Source: an uncultured Cohaesibacter sp. (GTDB lineage: Bacteria > Pseudomonadota > Alphaproteobacteria > Rhizobiales > Cohaesibacteraceae). From it: a DNA stretch of 64,000 nucleotides. Numbering within the stretch: the stretch's first letter is position 1; every line of letters begins with the position of its first letter. The DNA is taken from NCBI RefSeq assembly GCF_963676485.1, contig NZ_OY781114.1, positions 558,001 through 622,000 on the forward strand, in the 5' to 3' direction. The notes under the pieces were generated by a model. That model saw nothing but the letters and a program-made list of their open reading frames with translations. It had not been told where the DNA came from and searched no databases. Both the position numbers and the translations under genes were made by a program. This document shows, one piece after another, positions 37,387-46,973 of the stretch.

Positions 37387-37899
37387 TCCAATTATACTCC
37401 CAAACTCAAATTACTCTTATTGTCTAAAGGGGCCGGAAAGCACATGTCGAAGCATACGGGGTATCGAAATGTGGTCCAGTGACACCAAGTCGAACAGACT
37501 TATTGGAAGCAACCTTAGCGGCGCTTCGTTAAAATTAGGTTTTTGAATGTAATTTAATCAAAGGCTTTTTTTGTCTGTGCGTTCTTTCACTACATGTGTA
37601 AAGATATCTCAAGGCAAATACGTATATGAGCATCAAAGACGCATTCCAATTTCTATTTGTATTATCTTATCATCTTGCAGGCTATAAAGGCCTGCTCCAA
37701 TTTGCGGCCAGCACAGCGGCTCGCAAAAAGGCCGAGCAAATGCGAGTTTCTAGCTTTTACGACGAGCTTGCAATTGACCTTTTCTGCGCAAATGGCCATT
37801 GTATGGCCAGCCCTGCTACCGGGGTGCCGCGCCCAGCGCTGATTGAAGCCATTGTTTATATTTCTCAAATTCTTGTCCCGGGTAGAGTTTAGACACTCC
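37387..37899. other. Intergenic region
   Basis: About 510 bases. An 88-codon frame at 37626-37892 lacks a ribosome site and family resemblance, and I do not call it. The left part (37540-37620) is AT-rich and probably holds the promoter of the DUF2927 gene. Confidence 0.45.
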
Positions 37900-38703
37900 A
37901 TGCAGAAGCCAAGCAATACAGTAAGGATCATAGTCTGCAACAGGTGCAGACCCTTGGACCAGATACGCTTTCTGGCTCTGATGGGGCTGCTTGTGGCTGG
38001 ATTGTTTTGCGCCGGACTGGTGGCAACGCCCATACAGGCGCATGCCTCACGCTATGATGATAAAGAGGTTGAGCAAGGCTTTTACAAAACCGTCTTTGGC
38101 GCAGAGATCAAGGCACTCAGCTGGGGTGGCCAATCAAAACGGGTCAAGAAATATGTGACGCCGGTCAAGGTCTGGATCGACAACAGAGCCCAGCGCAACC
38201 GCCTCAATACCGTGCGCAATTTTGTCACGAGCCTGCCCACCAGCATTCCCGGCCTGCAAGTGCGCATGGCAAACAATCGCAAGGACGCCAATTTCCATAT
38301 CTATGTGGTCGATTCCTCCGATTATGTGCGCACAGTACAGGATGAAGTCTATAATGACCGCAGCATGGATGTTCCCGGCCAGTGCATCGTGCGGGTCTTG
38401 TCGCGTCGCTCGGGCATTCTGCGCTCCGATGCGGTGATCGTCTCTGATCAGGGCCGCTCGGTTTTTCATCGTTGCATGGTGGAAGAGATTCTTCAGGGTC
38501 TGGGACCGGTCAATGACGACAACAGCCTTGTTCATTCGGTCTTCAATGACGAAAGCAGCTTCGACTATTTCACCCAGTATGACCGTTTGATCCTCAACAT
38601 GCTTTATAGCCCCCATCTGCGCCCAGGGATGACGCTCAAACAGGTCAAACCGCTGACCCCCGATCTGCTGCAATATGCCCGCAAGGTGACCGGCCTGCGC
38701 TAG
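37900..38703 (+). CDS. DUF2927 family exported protein
   Basis: A 267-residue protein with an N-terminal hydrophobic signal (LALMGLLVAGLFCAGLVA) and a mature domain of the DUF2927 type: VKVWIDNRAQRNRL, IHIYVVD-like NFHIYVVDSSD, CIVRVLSR, VFHRCMVEEILQGLGPVND and a C-terminal SFDYFTQYDRLILNMLYSP. The last part resembles the His/Glu helix region of metallopeptidase-like folds (HRCMVEEILQ), so a protease ancestry is possible. Function unknown. Confidence 0.8.
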   Translation: MQKPSNTVRIIVCNRCRPLDQIRFLALMGLLVAGLFCAGLVATPIQAHASRYDDKEVEQGFYKTVFGAEIKALSWGGQSKRVKKYVTPVKVWIDNRAQRNRLNTVRNFVTSLPTSIPGLQVRMANNRKDANFHIYVVDSSDYVRTVQDEVYNDRSMDVPGQCIVRVLSRRSGILRSDAVIVSDQGRSVFHRCMVEEILQGLGPVNDDNSLVHSVFNDESSFDYFTQYDRLILNMLYSPHLRPGMTLKQVKPLTPDLLQYARKVTGLR

Positions 38704-39110
38704 GAATGCCCCCCCTCTTCCCTGCCTGAAATCGTAAAATTTTCGCGCCACCTTGGCCTCTTTTGCGCCGGAGGCCTACCGCGTGACCCCGTTCCACATA
38801 CAAGGCGCATCCATCTATATCTGTGGCAAATTGCATGGGATTGGCCATTCAGCGGCAATAGTTCCTTGCTTACCGCTTATTTTTTGCCTTTTGTTAAGCA
38901 TAAAAATAGCGATGTTATATTTTATTAACCCTGAATCCAATCAACCCAAATATCAATTTCTCATTAACCTTTCTGATTGGTTTAATACGTAGAATAATTT
39001 TCAGTTACGGAAGCAATCTTTAAGTATATTTACAAAAACTCCAATGCTTCTGTTTTGATTATGGCCCAAGGGTCGTTTACGGCATCGATTTCATATTGTG
39101 AGTTCTACAA
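38704..39110. other. AT-rich intergenic region
   Basis: About 400 bases, strongly AT-rich after 38880 with several TTAACC/TTAATA stretches. It should contain the L,D-transpeptidase promoter; no gene seen. Confidence 0.5.
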
Positions 39111-39827
39111 ATGAAGCACCTGATTCTTACAGCTTGCACCGTTGTTCTTGGCTTTGGCGGCCTCGCACAGTCGGTCTCCGCCAGTTCGGTGCGGTATGCC
39201 CCTCCTCCGCCGGTGATGCTAAGCCCCGATCAAATCCAACCATGGGTGATGCAGCTTCGTCCCGGACGTACGAGCGCACGCCCGGTGGATGCACGCCCAC
39301 GCATGAACCGCATCGCTTCCGTGCCTTCGCGCCCCACCTATGAAGCCTCGCGCAAGGTGGCGGCAAAACGCACCCGCGGCATTGATCCGCGTTTCCTGCC
39401 GACGGTGGTCGACTATCAGGGGCCGGAAAAACCGGGCACCATCATCATCAACACCAACGAACGCTATTTGTATCTGGTGAATAGAGACGGGACTGCCCGT
39501 CGATATGGCGTTGGCGTTGGTCGTCCCGGCTTTGAATGGGCCGGCACACACAGAGTTTCGCGCAAGGCCGAATGGCCCGGCTGGACACCACCGGCTGAAA
39601 TGCGCGCCCGTCAGCCCGGCTTGCCCGAGCATATGGAAGGCGGCCCGCGCAACCCGCTCGGTGCCCGTGCACTCTACTTGGGCTCGACGCTTTACAGAAT
39701 TCATGGCTCAAACGAGCCATGGTCCATTGGTCATGCGGTCAGCTCCGGCTGTATCCGTATGCGCAATGAAGACGTCATGGACCTTTACGAGCGGGTGCCG
39801 GTTGGCACATCCGTAAAGGTTCTTTAA
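39111..39827 (+). CDS. L,D-transpeptidase (YkuD domain)
   Basis: A 238-residue exported enzyme that makes 3-3 peptidoglycan cross-links or anchors proteins to the wall. Signal peptide at 1-24; a Pro/Arg-rich linker to about residue 95; then the YkuD domain with IIINTNERYLYLV, and the catalytic signature IHGSNEPWSIGHAVSSGCIRM, where His and Cys form the active site. The TPP-type loop WTPPAEM is also conserved in the alphaproteobacterial group. Terminator follows at 39928. Confidence 0.95.
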   Translation: MKHLILTACTVVLGFGGLAQSVSASSVRYAPPPPVMLSPDQIQPWVMQLRPGRTSARPVDARPRMNRIASVPSRPTYEASRKVAAKRTRGIDPRFLPTVVDYQGPEKPGTIIINTNERYLYLVNRDGTARRYGVGVGRPGFEWAGTHRVSRKAEWPGWTPPAEMRARQPGLPEHMEGGPRNPLGARALYLGSTLYRIHGSNEPWSIGHAVSSGCIRMRNEDVMDLYERVPVGTSVKVL

Positions 39828-39927
39828 GACCAGACTCAATCAGATGACGCACGGGGAAGATTTTGCGCGCCATCTGCCACGCTTTGTTTTTGACTTGAGA
39901 GTGATCCGATTATGGATCCGACTTTAT

Positions 39928-39949
39928 GGGCTATCCTCAGGGATAGCCC
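39928..39949 (+). terminator. Rho-independent terminator
   Basis: Stem GGGCTATCC / GGATAGCCC, loop TCAG, then TTTTTC. It lies 100 nt after the L,D-transpeptidase stop codon. Confidence 0.9.
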
Positions 39950-40022
39950 TTTTTCTTTGGGTCATTTCTTGCATCTTGTCTGGTTTCTTGTGGTAGCCCG
40001 AGATCCTCTCTTGCGTTGCTGG

Positions 40023-40631
40023 TCAGGCCCCTGTTTTGGCCCAGAGCGACCAAGCCGTTGTGCCAATCATCAACACAGCCATGGTCGCGGTGAAGAGCTG
40101 ATATTTGCGCCCATCCCCCAGAAACTGCATGACTTTCGCCCCCATGAAGCCCCAGAGCGAGTGAAAGACCAAGCCTCCCATGGCAAAGCCACCGACGAGG
40201 ATTGCAGTTTCATCGACCAGCGATCCTGCGGGATTGAAATAGAGCGAAAAGGCGATGCTATACATGGCCCATGTCTTGGGGCTCAGAGGATGGATCAGAA
40301 TACCTTCCGCAAAGGACAAATGCGCCGCGTCTTTCTTGTCCGCCTTGTGCATCGTCATGATACGCCAAGCCAGATATAGCATATAGCCCATGCTCAGAAC
40401 GCGAAAACAATCGGCGATCAAACCATCCTCCACCAGCAAGGCTCCCAACCCCAGAGCGACGCAAAGCCCCAGCAAGGCAGCGCCCAATATGGCACCGCAC
40501 AGAGGGCGCACCACCGCACCAAAGCCAGCCTTGGCACCGAGCGCCATGAATGTCAGATTTCCCGGCCCTGGTGTCCCGGACATGACACATACAAACACAG
40601 CGAAAGCCATCAAAGTCGACCAATCAGCCAT
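40023..40631 (-). CDS. LysE/RhtB-family amino-acid exporter
   Basis: A 202-residue membrane protein with six hydrophobic segments. Family marks are the first helix with SGTPGPGNLTFMALGAKAG and the central HPLSPKTWAMYSIAFSLY. Start at ATG 40631 is preceded by AGGGGACAG. These exporters remove excess amino acids or analogues. It is divergent from a MocR-type regulator, a usual pairing in which the regulator senses an amino acid through PLP. Confidence 0.9.
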   Translation of the reverse strand: MADWSTLMAFAVFVCVMSGTPGPGNLTFMALGAKAGFGAVVRPLCGAILGAALLGLCVALGLGALLVEDGLIADCFRVLSMGYMLYLAWRIMTMHKADKKDAAHLSFAEGILIHPLSPKTWAMYSIAFSLYFNPAGSLVDETAILVGGFAMGGLVFHSLWGFMGAKVMQFLGDGRKYQLFTATMAVLMIGTTAWSLWAKTGA

Positions 40632-40751
40632 ACTGTCCCCTATTCCTTTGCTATTCATCCGCATCATGCGCAAGCAACGCAAAATAAATACAATCGATAC
40701 AATTTACTCTAATCAATCTGCCAAAGAGAGCGCTTTTGTAGCAATTGTTTT

Positions 40752-40768
40752 ATTGTTATAGTGACAAT
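40752..40768. promoter_or_regulatory. Possible operator between exporter and MocR genes
   Basis: ATTGT-N7-ACAAT dyad in the 195-bp divergent intergenic region, close to the regulator start. Proposed as a MocR binding site from position only. Confidence 0.3.
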
Positions 40769-40826
40769 TATTGTCGAGCCCGCCCTTACCCTCGCCGTCT
40801 GAAAGCAACCAACCCATTCAAGGCAG

Positions 40827-42236
40827 ATGATGAAGAAACCTCTCTCCTGGCAGCCGGACATATCCACCTTGGAAGGTCCACTCTATATCGCTCTGTCGAA
40901 CATCATGGCGCGCGATATAGCGGATGGCCGCTTAAGTGAAGGCACCCGCCTGCCGCCTCAGCGTGCGCTGGCATGGACACTTGGCGTGACCCACGGCACC
41001 ATCACCCGCGCATATGAGCGCGCTGAAAAGATGGGGCTGGTGAAAGGAGAGATCGGACGCGGTACATTTGTTGCGCCACGAAACCGCCCCACCTCGCCAC
41101 TCATGCCTGAAGATGAAGTGCTTTCGGACCTTGATCTGGCCCATAATTTTCCCCTCTCCCATCTGGACCCGGATCTGGGGGCCGCGTTCGAGGCGCTCGC
41201 GCAGCAGACGGGGATCGGACGGGTGCTCAATTACACGCCGATTGAGGGGCTCGCGCGCCACAGGGAAGCCGGGCGAGCGCTCTTTGCTTATTACGATATT
41301 GATGCGCCAGTTGATCGTATTCTGTTGACTTCGGGGGCACAGCACGCCCTTCAGGTGCTGCTGCAGGGCGTCTTCAAGGATGGCGATACCCTCGCGCTGG
41401 AAGAGTTGAGCTATCCCGGACTGATCAATGCCGCCCCCCGCCTCGGCGTCCGTCTGGCCCCTATTGAGGCCGATAACGAGGGCATGAGCGCAGATCAACT
41501 GGACGCGCTTTGCAAAAGGCGGCCGATTGCCGGCCTGTTCATCGGCCCCAATGTTCACAATCCCAGTGGCCGCCCCACGACGCCCAACCGGCTTGATGAA
41601 TTGGCCGATTGCGCCAGTCGACATGATCTATGGGTGATCGAGGATGATCCATACTGCCCTGTTCTTTCCGCCCCCAAACAGTCTATTTGGCAACGGATTC
41701 CAGAACGCACCTGTATTGTGGCCTCTGCCTCCAAGATCCTGGGAGGAGGCCTGCGCACGGGCTTCATATGCGCACCGCAATCGGTGCAGTCTGCGCTGTT
41801 GCGTGTTGTTACAGACATAAGCTCCATGTCTTCTCCGATTGGGGCGGAGCTGGTGCGACACTGGATCGATAGCGGTGAAATCGAGAAAAACCGGGTGCGC
41901 AAACAAGTGGCACTGGCCGAACGCCATGTGATTGCAAACGCCGTATTTGGAGAGAGCATTGAGCTATATCCGGATCGCTTCAGTGGTTGGCTTCACTTGC
42001 GCAAGGACCAAAATCCGGCGGTGTTCGAGTTGGAAGCGGCCAGACGTGGCATCTCAGTGTTGGGAGCGCATCACTTTGTCGTCGGCACAAGTCCGGTCCC
42101 CTCAGCGGTGCGTCTGGCACTGGGCGCCATTCCCTCTTTATCGCACTATGAGAAAGCCTTGCGGCAGCTGAGCGCTTTCAAGCAAGAATCGGAAGCATCC
42201 GCACAAGCCACTTTGCCCGCAGAGGCCAACGCTTAA
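40827..42236 (+). CDS. MocR-type (GntR/aminotransferase) regulator
   Basis: A 469-residue fusion of a GntR winged helix (about 15-80: IADGRLSEGTRLPPQRALAWTL, ITRAYERAEKMGLVKGEIGRG) and a class I aminotransferase domain (from about 95). The PLP-binding lysine lies in SASKILGGGLRTGF; VIEDDPYCPVL is the usual PLP-contact segment. Such proteins use PLP-bound ligand to switch transcription. The divergent LysE exporter is the likely target. Its stop codon overlaps the convergent GGDEF gene by 4 bp. Confidence 0.93.
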   Translation: MMKKPLSWQPDISTLEGPLYIALSNIMARDIADGRLSEGTRLPPQRALAWTLGVTHGTITRAYERAEKMGLVKGEIGRGTFVAPRNRPTSPLMPEDEVLSDLDLAHNFPLSHLDPDLGAAFEALAQQTGIGRVLNYTPIEGLARHREAGRALFAYYDIDAPVDRILLTSGAQHALQVLLQGVFKDGDTLALEELSYPGLINAAPRLGVRLAPIEADNEGMSADQLDALCKRRPIAGLFIGPNVHNPSGRPTTPNRLDELADCASRHDLWVIEDDPYCPVLSAPKQSIWQRIPERTCIVASASKILGGGLRTGFICAPQSVQSALLRVVTDISSMSSPIGAELVRHWIDSGEIEKNRVRKQVALAERHVIANAVFGESIELYPDRFSGWLHLRKDQNPAVFELEAARRGISVLGAHHFVVGTSPVPSAVRLALGAIPSLSHYEKALRQLSAFKQESEASAQATLPAEANA

Positions 42237-43540
42237 ATGAATGAGACGGAACGCATGCGTTTTTCGTGATACATGCGTGCATCGGCAAGGGTCATCAGCG
42301 AGGCATAGCTGCCGTCGCCTTCAAACAGGTGAACGATCCCGAGGCTGAGGCCTAGATTTTTGAAGCCCTTGTCATCGAGCTTTTTCTCGACCTCATTGAC
42401 ATAGAGGCGCAATTCATCGGAATCCAGATTGCCCGCACGTGGGAAAACCTGCACCAACTCATCCCCGCCAAAGCGGAAGACCCTGCTGTCGCCATCGATT
42501 TCCTGCAGGCTGTCGGCCACGAGGCGCAGGGCCCTATCGCCTTCTCCATGCCCCAGCAGGTCATTGACGCGCTTGAAGCCATCCAGATCAATCAACATGA
42601 CAACGGAATTGCGCATGGCTCTGCTGTCAAACAGGGTCTGCACGTCAGCTTCCACCTGTTCGCGCTGCATTTCGTCAAGGCATCCTTGCAGGAAGCTTTC
42701 CAGAGCCCGCCGGTTGCCATGGCCGGTCACTACATCCGTATTGGCATCGGCGACGGCTTTGCTCACCTTTTTATGAGCCGAACTGACCTCGAAATAAGGG
42801 CCATAAAGCACGGCCAGTTCCTTGAGCAGCGTGATGCTGTGGCTCATCTGATGAGGTTCGGTTTCGTCGGCCAATAGCGCATAGCCTACACATTCGTCGC
42901 GGTGGTTATGCATCGTCATGCCAATCACATGACCAATGCCATAAGCCTTGAGTTCATCGCTATTGATGAAATGAGCTGACAGATCAGCCGTCATCAGCGG
43001 GGTATGAGAACAGGGTATGCTATCGGCATAGCATTTGAGCGGGGGCATCCGATTGGACTGAAGATGTTCACCATCATAAACCAGATCGAACTCGACACTG
43101 CAGGCCATAAAATCCAGCCTGCCGATGGCAATCCAGCGCGCATTGACATGATTGCGCAGCACCTGCATCGCGGCAGAGGCGGCAGGCATGCCATCGCGAA
43201 TCGCATCCGAGAACTGCGCCCTTAGGGCCTTGATCTGCTTGCCAAGCTGATCGTCAAATTTCACGAGAACCAGTTTGCCCGTACCATAGGCATAACAATT
43301 GAAGCTCCAGCCTTCCATTTGAGAGCGTGAGACCAGTTTTTCGTGCTGGCTTTTCTCGCAAATGCATTGCTCGATCCCGACAAAGCTCAAAAGGCGGTTT
43401 TCCAGATGATCCGGAAGCCGCTTCATGGCCTTGTTTCGATATAGTTCCTTGCCCGTAGCCCCCATGATCAAGACACCATCACTCAGGTCATCATAGATCA
43501 TATAAAGATCTCTTTCAGGCACGTCTGAACTAGCGTTCAT
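42233..43540 (-). CDS. GGDEF-domain diguanylate cyclase-like protein
   Basis: A 435-residue soluble protein. The N-terminal part resembles a PAS-like fold (DLSDGVLIMGATGKELYRN), the centre a GAF-like domain (about 130-270), and the C-terminus a GGDEF domain with NSVVMLIDLDGFKRVND and the active-site loop FRFGGDELV. GGDEL instead of GGDEF is a tolerated variant, so c-di-GMP synthesis is plausible. No RxxD inhibitory site is obvious. ATG 43540 has GGGACGAG upstream and is preferred over 43573. Confidence 0.88.
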   Translation of the reverse strand: MNASSDVPERDLYMIYDDLSDGVLIMGATGKELYRNKAMKRLPDHLENRLLSFVGIEQCICEKSQHEKLVSRSQMEGWSFNCYAYGTGKLVLVKFDDQLGKQIKALRAQFSDAIRDGMPAASAAMQVLRNHVNARWIAIGRLDFMACSVEFDLVYDGEHLQSNRMPPLKCYADSIPCSHTPLMTADLSAHFINSDELKAYGIGHVIGMTMHNHRDECVGYALLADETEPHQMSHSITLLKELAVLYGPYFEVSSAHKKVSKAVADANTDVVTGHGNRRALESFLQGCLDEMQREQVEADVQTLFDSRAMRNSVVMLIDLDGFKRVNDLLGHGEGDRALRLVADSLQEIDGDSRVFRFGGDELVQVFPRAGNLDSDELRLYVNEVEKKLDDKGFKNLGLSLGIVHLFEGDGSYASLMTLADARMYHEKRMRSVSFI

Positions 43541-44058
43541 ATTACTCGTCCCGTCGCACAATTCAGCGGTCAATATAGGTCAGAGATGATAAAATCTTCT
43601 TAAAACGCTATTTTTATTGCATTAATTCTTTCGCACACAGAGAACCAAAATTATTAAACCTTAGGATGCCCTAATCGCGTCTACGACAATCTTGCCGTTC
43701 ATGCTTTTTCCTTCGGTTAACCCTATGCCGCCCTCCCCCCCCCCCAAGGCATCAGTCAAAAGATCGACTTTTCTACCCCCTTGCGATTCAATGGGGTTTC
43801 ATGTTTCTTAGAAATGCTAAAATCTATCTGCCTCTTGCCAAATATTCAGAGAGCTGTAACCATTCAACCTGTTTACTAGCCCTGTATGGCAGGCAAGACG
43901 GGCCCTTTTAGGCGACGCATAGCTAAAAGAGAGCAGCGGTGTGCCGAATTGCCCGGTTGATCAGAACAGGCTGTACGATATTTTGCTTATGTCGACCAGC
44001 AGTCACGCATGGACCCGAGGAGGATGCTGACTGCCAATCATAGAAAGGGACCGCAGGA
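43541..44058. other. Intergenic region with a C11 tract
   Basis: About 520 bases without a gene between divergent genes. It includes an uninterrupted run of 11 C at 43735-43745, an AT-rich block around 43600, and presumably the cytochrome promoter. Confidence 0.5.
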
Positions 44059-44463
44059 ATGAAACGTTTGGTTGCTGTTGCCGGAATGTTTTTCCTTGCT
44101 TCCACTCTGGGCGCTTTCGCTGAAGGCGATGCTGCAAAGGGTGAGAAAGTTTTCAAGAAATGCAAAGCCTGCCATCAGATTGGTGAAGGTGCCGAGAATA
44201 AGGTGGGACCGCAGCTCAATGGCGTTGTCGGCCGCGTGATTGGCACTTCCGCTGATTACAAATATTCCGACGGCTATATCGCGCTGGGTGAGAAGGGCGA
44301 AAAATGGGATGAAGAAAAGCTGATGGCTTATCTTCTGAACCCGAAGGATTTCCTTAAGGAAGCTGGAGTGAAAAGAAAGTCGAAAATGACCTTCAAGCTG
44401 AAAAAGGAAGATCAGCGCGAAGACGTTATTGCCTATCTGAAGACGTTCTCAGCTGCAGAGTGA
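44059..44463 (+). CDS. Cytochrome c family protein (c2-like)
   Basis: A 134-residue periplasmic class I cytochrome c. After a signal peptide (MFFLASTLGAFAEG) comes the heme attachment site CKACH near residue 36, preceded by GEKVFKKC. The heme Met ligand is in RKSKMTFKL near residue 115, and VIAYLKTFS closes the fold. The lysine-rich surface is typical of soluble c2 electron carriers between the bc1 complex and oxidases. GGGACCGCAGGA precedes ATG 44059. Confidence 0.93.
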   Translation: MKRLVAVAGMFFLASTLGAFAEGDAAKGEKVFKKCKACHQIGEGAENKVGPQLNGVVGRVIGTSADYKYSDGYIALGEKGEKWDEEKLMAYLLNPKDFLKEAGVKRKSKMTFKLKKEDQREDVIAYLKTFSAAE

Positions 44464-44537
44464 GCCTCTGGTTCTGTCTTGCGCTCTGTTGCTATCCGCA
44501 TCAACGCGCTCTGATGCATCAGAACGAACGACCATCC

Positions 44538-44561
44538 AATCCCGGCAGCCCTGCCGGGATT
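44538..44561 (+). terminator. Rho-independent terminator of the cytochrome gene
   Basis: Perfect 11-bp stem AATCCCGGCAG / CTGCCGGGATT with a 2-nt loop, followed by TTTTT. Confidence 0.92.
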
Positions 44562-44583
44562 TTTTTGCGCACATGGCGAAGCT

Positions 44584-45162
44584 TCAAACCGGACGGAGCG
44601 TCAACCGCGCCGAGAGCTTGGGAAGATCGCGCCAGATCCAGCCTTTCTCGCGATAGGTTATGCGGCCATGATGGATCTCCACACGTTTGGTCACCTCTTC
44701 AGCGCCCAGCTTGAGATAGAATTGCTCCGCGCGGATATTGCCGCCAATCATCCACATTCCGACCTGTCTGTATCCCTCCAAGATCAGTGCCTCGATCAGC
44801 GAAGACAGAAGTGTGCGGCCATGGGTACGGCGCTGAAAATCAGGATGGATATAAAGAGCATAGAGTTCACCATCAGCTTCGATTTCCTTGCCCGGCCGGT
44901 CCCCCAACCGCATAGGCCCGGCCAGACCATATCCGATGAGGACATCATCAAGCCACAGCAGGCGGGCTAAAAGCCCCGAAGCCTCATCGGCCAGCCAGGC
45001 GCGCCAGTGCGGCTCTTCATCCAGGGCATCCAGCCCCTCCAGACTGGCTGTGGGCATCAAGCCTTTATAGGCATCGCGCCAGCAGATCACTTTCAGCTCT
45101 GCAATGGCTTTGGCGTCATCCGGCGATGCAATCGACAGGATGGGTAATAGCGGAGAGGTCAT
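44584..45162 (-). CDS. GNAT family N-acetyltransferase
   Basis: A 192-residue GNAT protein. The first helix region reads DDAKAIAELKVICWRDAYKGLMP, typical of a large acetyltransferase group acting on small molecules; ELYALYIHPDFQRRTHGRTLL holds the acetyl-CoA loop, and MIGGNIRAEQFYLKLGAEE the C-terminal core. ATG 45162 has GAAAG upstream; an in-frame ATG at 45180 directly follows the stop of the small upstream frame. Confidence 0.88.
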   Translation of the reverse strand: MTSPLLPILSIASPDDAKAIAELKVICWRDAYKGLMPTASLEGLDALDEEPHWRAWLADEASGLLARLLWLDDVLIGYGLAGPMRLGDRPGKEIEADGELYALYIHPDFQRRTHGRTLLSSLIEALILEGYRQVGMWMIGGNIRAEQFYLKLGAEEVTKRVEIHHGRITYREKGWIWRDLPKLSARLTLRPV

Positions 45163-45180
45163 GCTTGTTCTTTCAGACAT

Positions 45181-45450
45181 TCAATTGGACGTGAGGCAAT
45201 GCGAAGCAAGAGGGGTGAAATTTGCCCAATCAATGGGGCGGCAAGCAAGAGGGCCAATCAATTGAAACATGGAAAGCCTTTTCGGACCTGTCAGCATCAT
45301 GAACAAAGAGAGCCGAGGTGCCGGATAGCAAACCCTCAGCTCTCTTGTCTCCTCCATAGACCCTTTGCATCTCCTGCACATCGCCCCAAAAGGCGTATGC
45401 GGCCTGTCGCTTAACGCGCTCAAAGGTCTGTTGCAATCGGGGCAAATCAC
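45181..45450 (-). CDS. Possible small zinc-ribbon protein
   Basis: An 89-codon frame from GTG 45450 with two CxxC pairs, MICPDCNRPL and MCRRCKGS, spaced like a zinc ribbon. GGATGAG lies eight bases before the GTG. Its TGA touches an in-frame ATG of the acetyltransferase gene, which would fit translational coupling. The rest of the sequence has no recognised features, and a competing frame covers the same bases, so this stays tentative. Confidence 0.38.
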   Translation of the reverse strand: MICPDCNRPLSALSDRPHTPFGAMCRRCKGSMEETRELRVCYPAPRLSLFMMLTGPKRLSMFQLIGPLACRPIDWANFTPLASHCLTSN

Positions 45451-46121
45451 ACGGCATGCTCATCCGCAAGGAGGAGCGCTTACGGCCCACTTACTCAATC
45501 ATCACAGAAAGAACTCAAAGCTCCTGCTGTGAAACAAAGATGAGCACGATCAATCCATTGATCGGCACCATCCCAAATAGCTCCGATTTTGCCTTACTAT
45601 CTTTTCTCTTTCCGCTCCGAGACACAAGCCCTTTTTGCAACAATGCGCCGGACCAACGACAAGGAATGCCCCAAACCAGCTGAATAGAAAGCATCAAGAG
45701 CGCGCCTGAACAGGGCCACATGCCTTTTCAAATGCTTTTTCCATACAATGATTTAAAGAGATATCTCGCAAGTATCCCGGCTGCCCCTTGCCAGAAAACG
45801 ACAGATTTCGTTCCATAGTCGCATTGTGAAAAAGGGTGCTGCCTTGTCACCTTTCCGGTTCCACATACCAAGGGATTTGGAGGGGCGGCTCCAGTGGGTA
45901 AGGCGCATTTTTCATCCGGGTGCCATTTTCGAGCTCTTGCGCATCGGACCTTTTATCTCCAGACTGCCGACACACTAGTTCCCCGTAAGAAGAACGCCTT
46001 TTGACGGATAATGCCTTGCCTATCGAACCTCAAGGCCTTTAGCGCCTTTGACCAATGCGGTTGTGACCGGGTTGATTGCCAGATTGATTGATAGCCCCAA
46101 GCTTTTAGAAGACCGAGATTG
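45451..46121. other. Intergenic region upstream of lutABC
   Basis: About 670 bases without a convincing gene. Short frames at 45456-45683 and elsewhere have no ribosome site or family. It must include the lutABC promoter; no LutR/LldR-type regulator gene is adjacent. Confidence 0.45.
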
Positions 46122-46961
46122 ATGAACCAGATTGAAATGAATTTTTCCGCCCTTTCCACTCCATCCTCAAAAAAGGATGGCTCCAAAGACAAGGATGCGG
46201 GCAGCAAAACCGTCGGCCTGTTTGTTACCTGCCTTGTGGATCTGTTCCGCCCGACGGTTGGGTTTGCCGCGGTCAAGCTTCTGGAAGATGCCGGTTTCAC
46301 GCTGGAAGTCCCCAAAGATCAGACCTGCTGCGGGCAGCCAGCCTATAACTCGGGCGACAAGGAAGATGCCAAAGCACTGGCAAAACAGGTGATCAAGGCA
46401 TTCGAAGACTATGATTATGTTGTCGCGCCATCTGGCTCTTGCGCGGGCATGATCCGCAAGCATTATCCATCGCTTCTGGCCGATGAGCAGCAATGGGCCG
46501 GACGCGCCGCAGCAGTTGCGGGCAAAACCTATGAACTGGTCAGTTTTCTGGTGGATGTGGCGGGAATCGAGAGCGTGTCATCCCATTTTACCGGCTCGGT
46601 TACCTATCACGATAGTTGCTCGGGCCTCAGGGAGCTCGGTATCAAGGATCAACCGCGTAAGCTTTTGGCCTCGGTGCCCGGTGTGGACCTCAAGGAAATG
46701 GCAGACAATGATGTCTGCTGCGGCTTTGGCGGCACTTTCAGCGTCAAATATCCCGATATTTCCGATGCCATCGTGACCAAGAAGACGGACAATATCACCA
46801 GCGCAGGCGCCGGCACCCTGTTGGCTGGCGACATGGGCTGCCTGATGAATATGGCTGGCAAACTCAAGCGCGACGGATCGGCCATTCAGGTGCGTCATAT
46901 TGCCGAAATACTGGCCGACATGGCCGATGGTCCGGCCATAGGCGAGAAATCCGGCCGCTAG
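46122..46961 (+). CDS. lutA: Lactate utilisation iron-sulfur protein LutA
   Basis: A 279-residue protein with two cysteine-rich CCG domains: TCCGQPAYNSGD near residue 70 and, later, VCCGFGGTFSVKYP, each with partner cysteines (SGSCAGM, YHDSCSGL). LutA works with LutB and LutC to oxidise L-lactate to pyruvate and feed electrons to the respiratory chain. ATG 46122 follows GACCGAGATTG, a weak ribosome site. It is the first gene of lutABC, with lutB 12 bp downstream. Confidence 0.93.
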   Translation: MNQIEMNFSALSTPSSKKDGSKDKDAGSKTVGLFVTCLVDLFRPTVGFAAVKLLEDAGFTLEVPKDQTCCGQPAYNSGDKEDAKALAKQVIKAFEDYDYVVAPSGSCAGMIRKHYPSLLADEQQWAGRAAAVAGKTYELVSFLVDVAGIESVSSHFTGSVTYHDSCSGLRELGIKDQPRKLLASVPGVDLKEMADNDVCCGFGGTFSVKYPDISDAIVTKKTDNITSAGAGTLLAGDMGCLMNMAGKLKRDGSAIQVRHIAEILADMADGPAIGEKSGR

Positions 46962-46973
46962 AGGGGGGCGCAA

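Noticed and set aside
37626-37892. 88-codon open frame just before the DUF2927 gene
   Set aside because: No ribosome site, no recognised family, and overlap with equally long frames on the other strand.
42420-42460. Inactive GGDEF domain because the loop is GGDEL
   Set aside because: GGDEL occurs in active cyclases; other active-site residues look intact.
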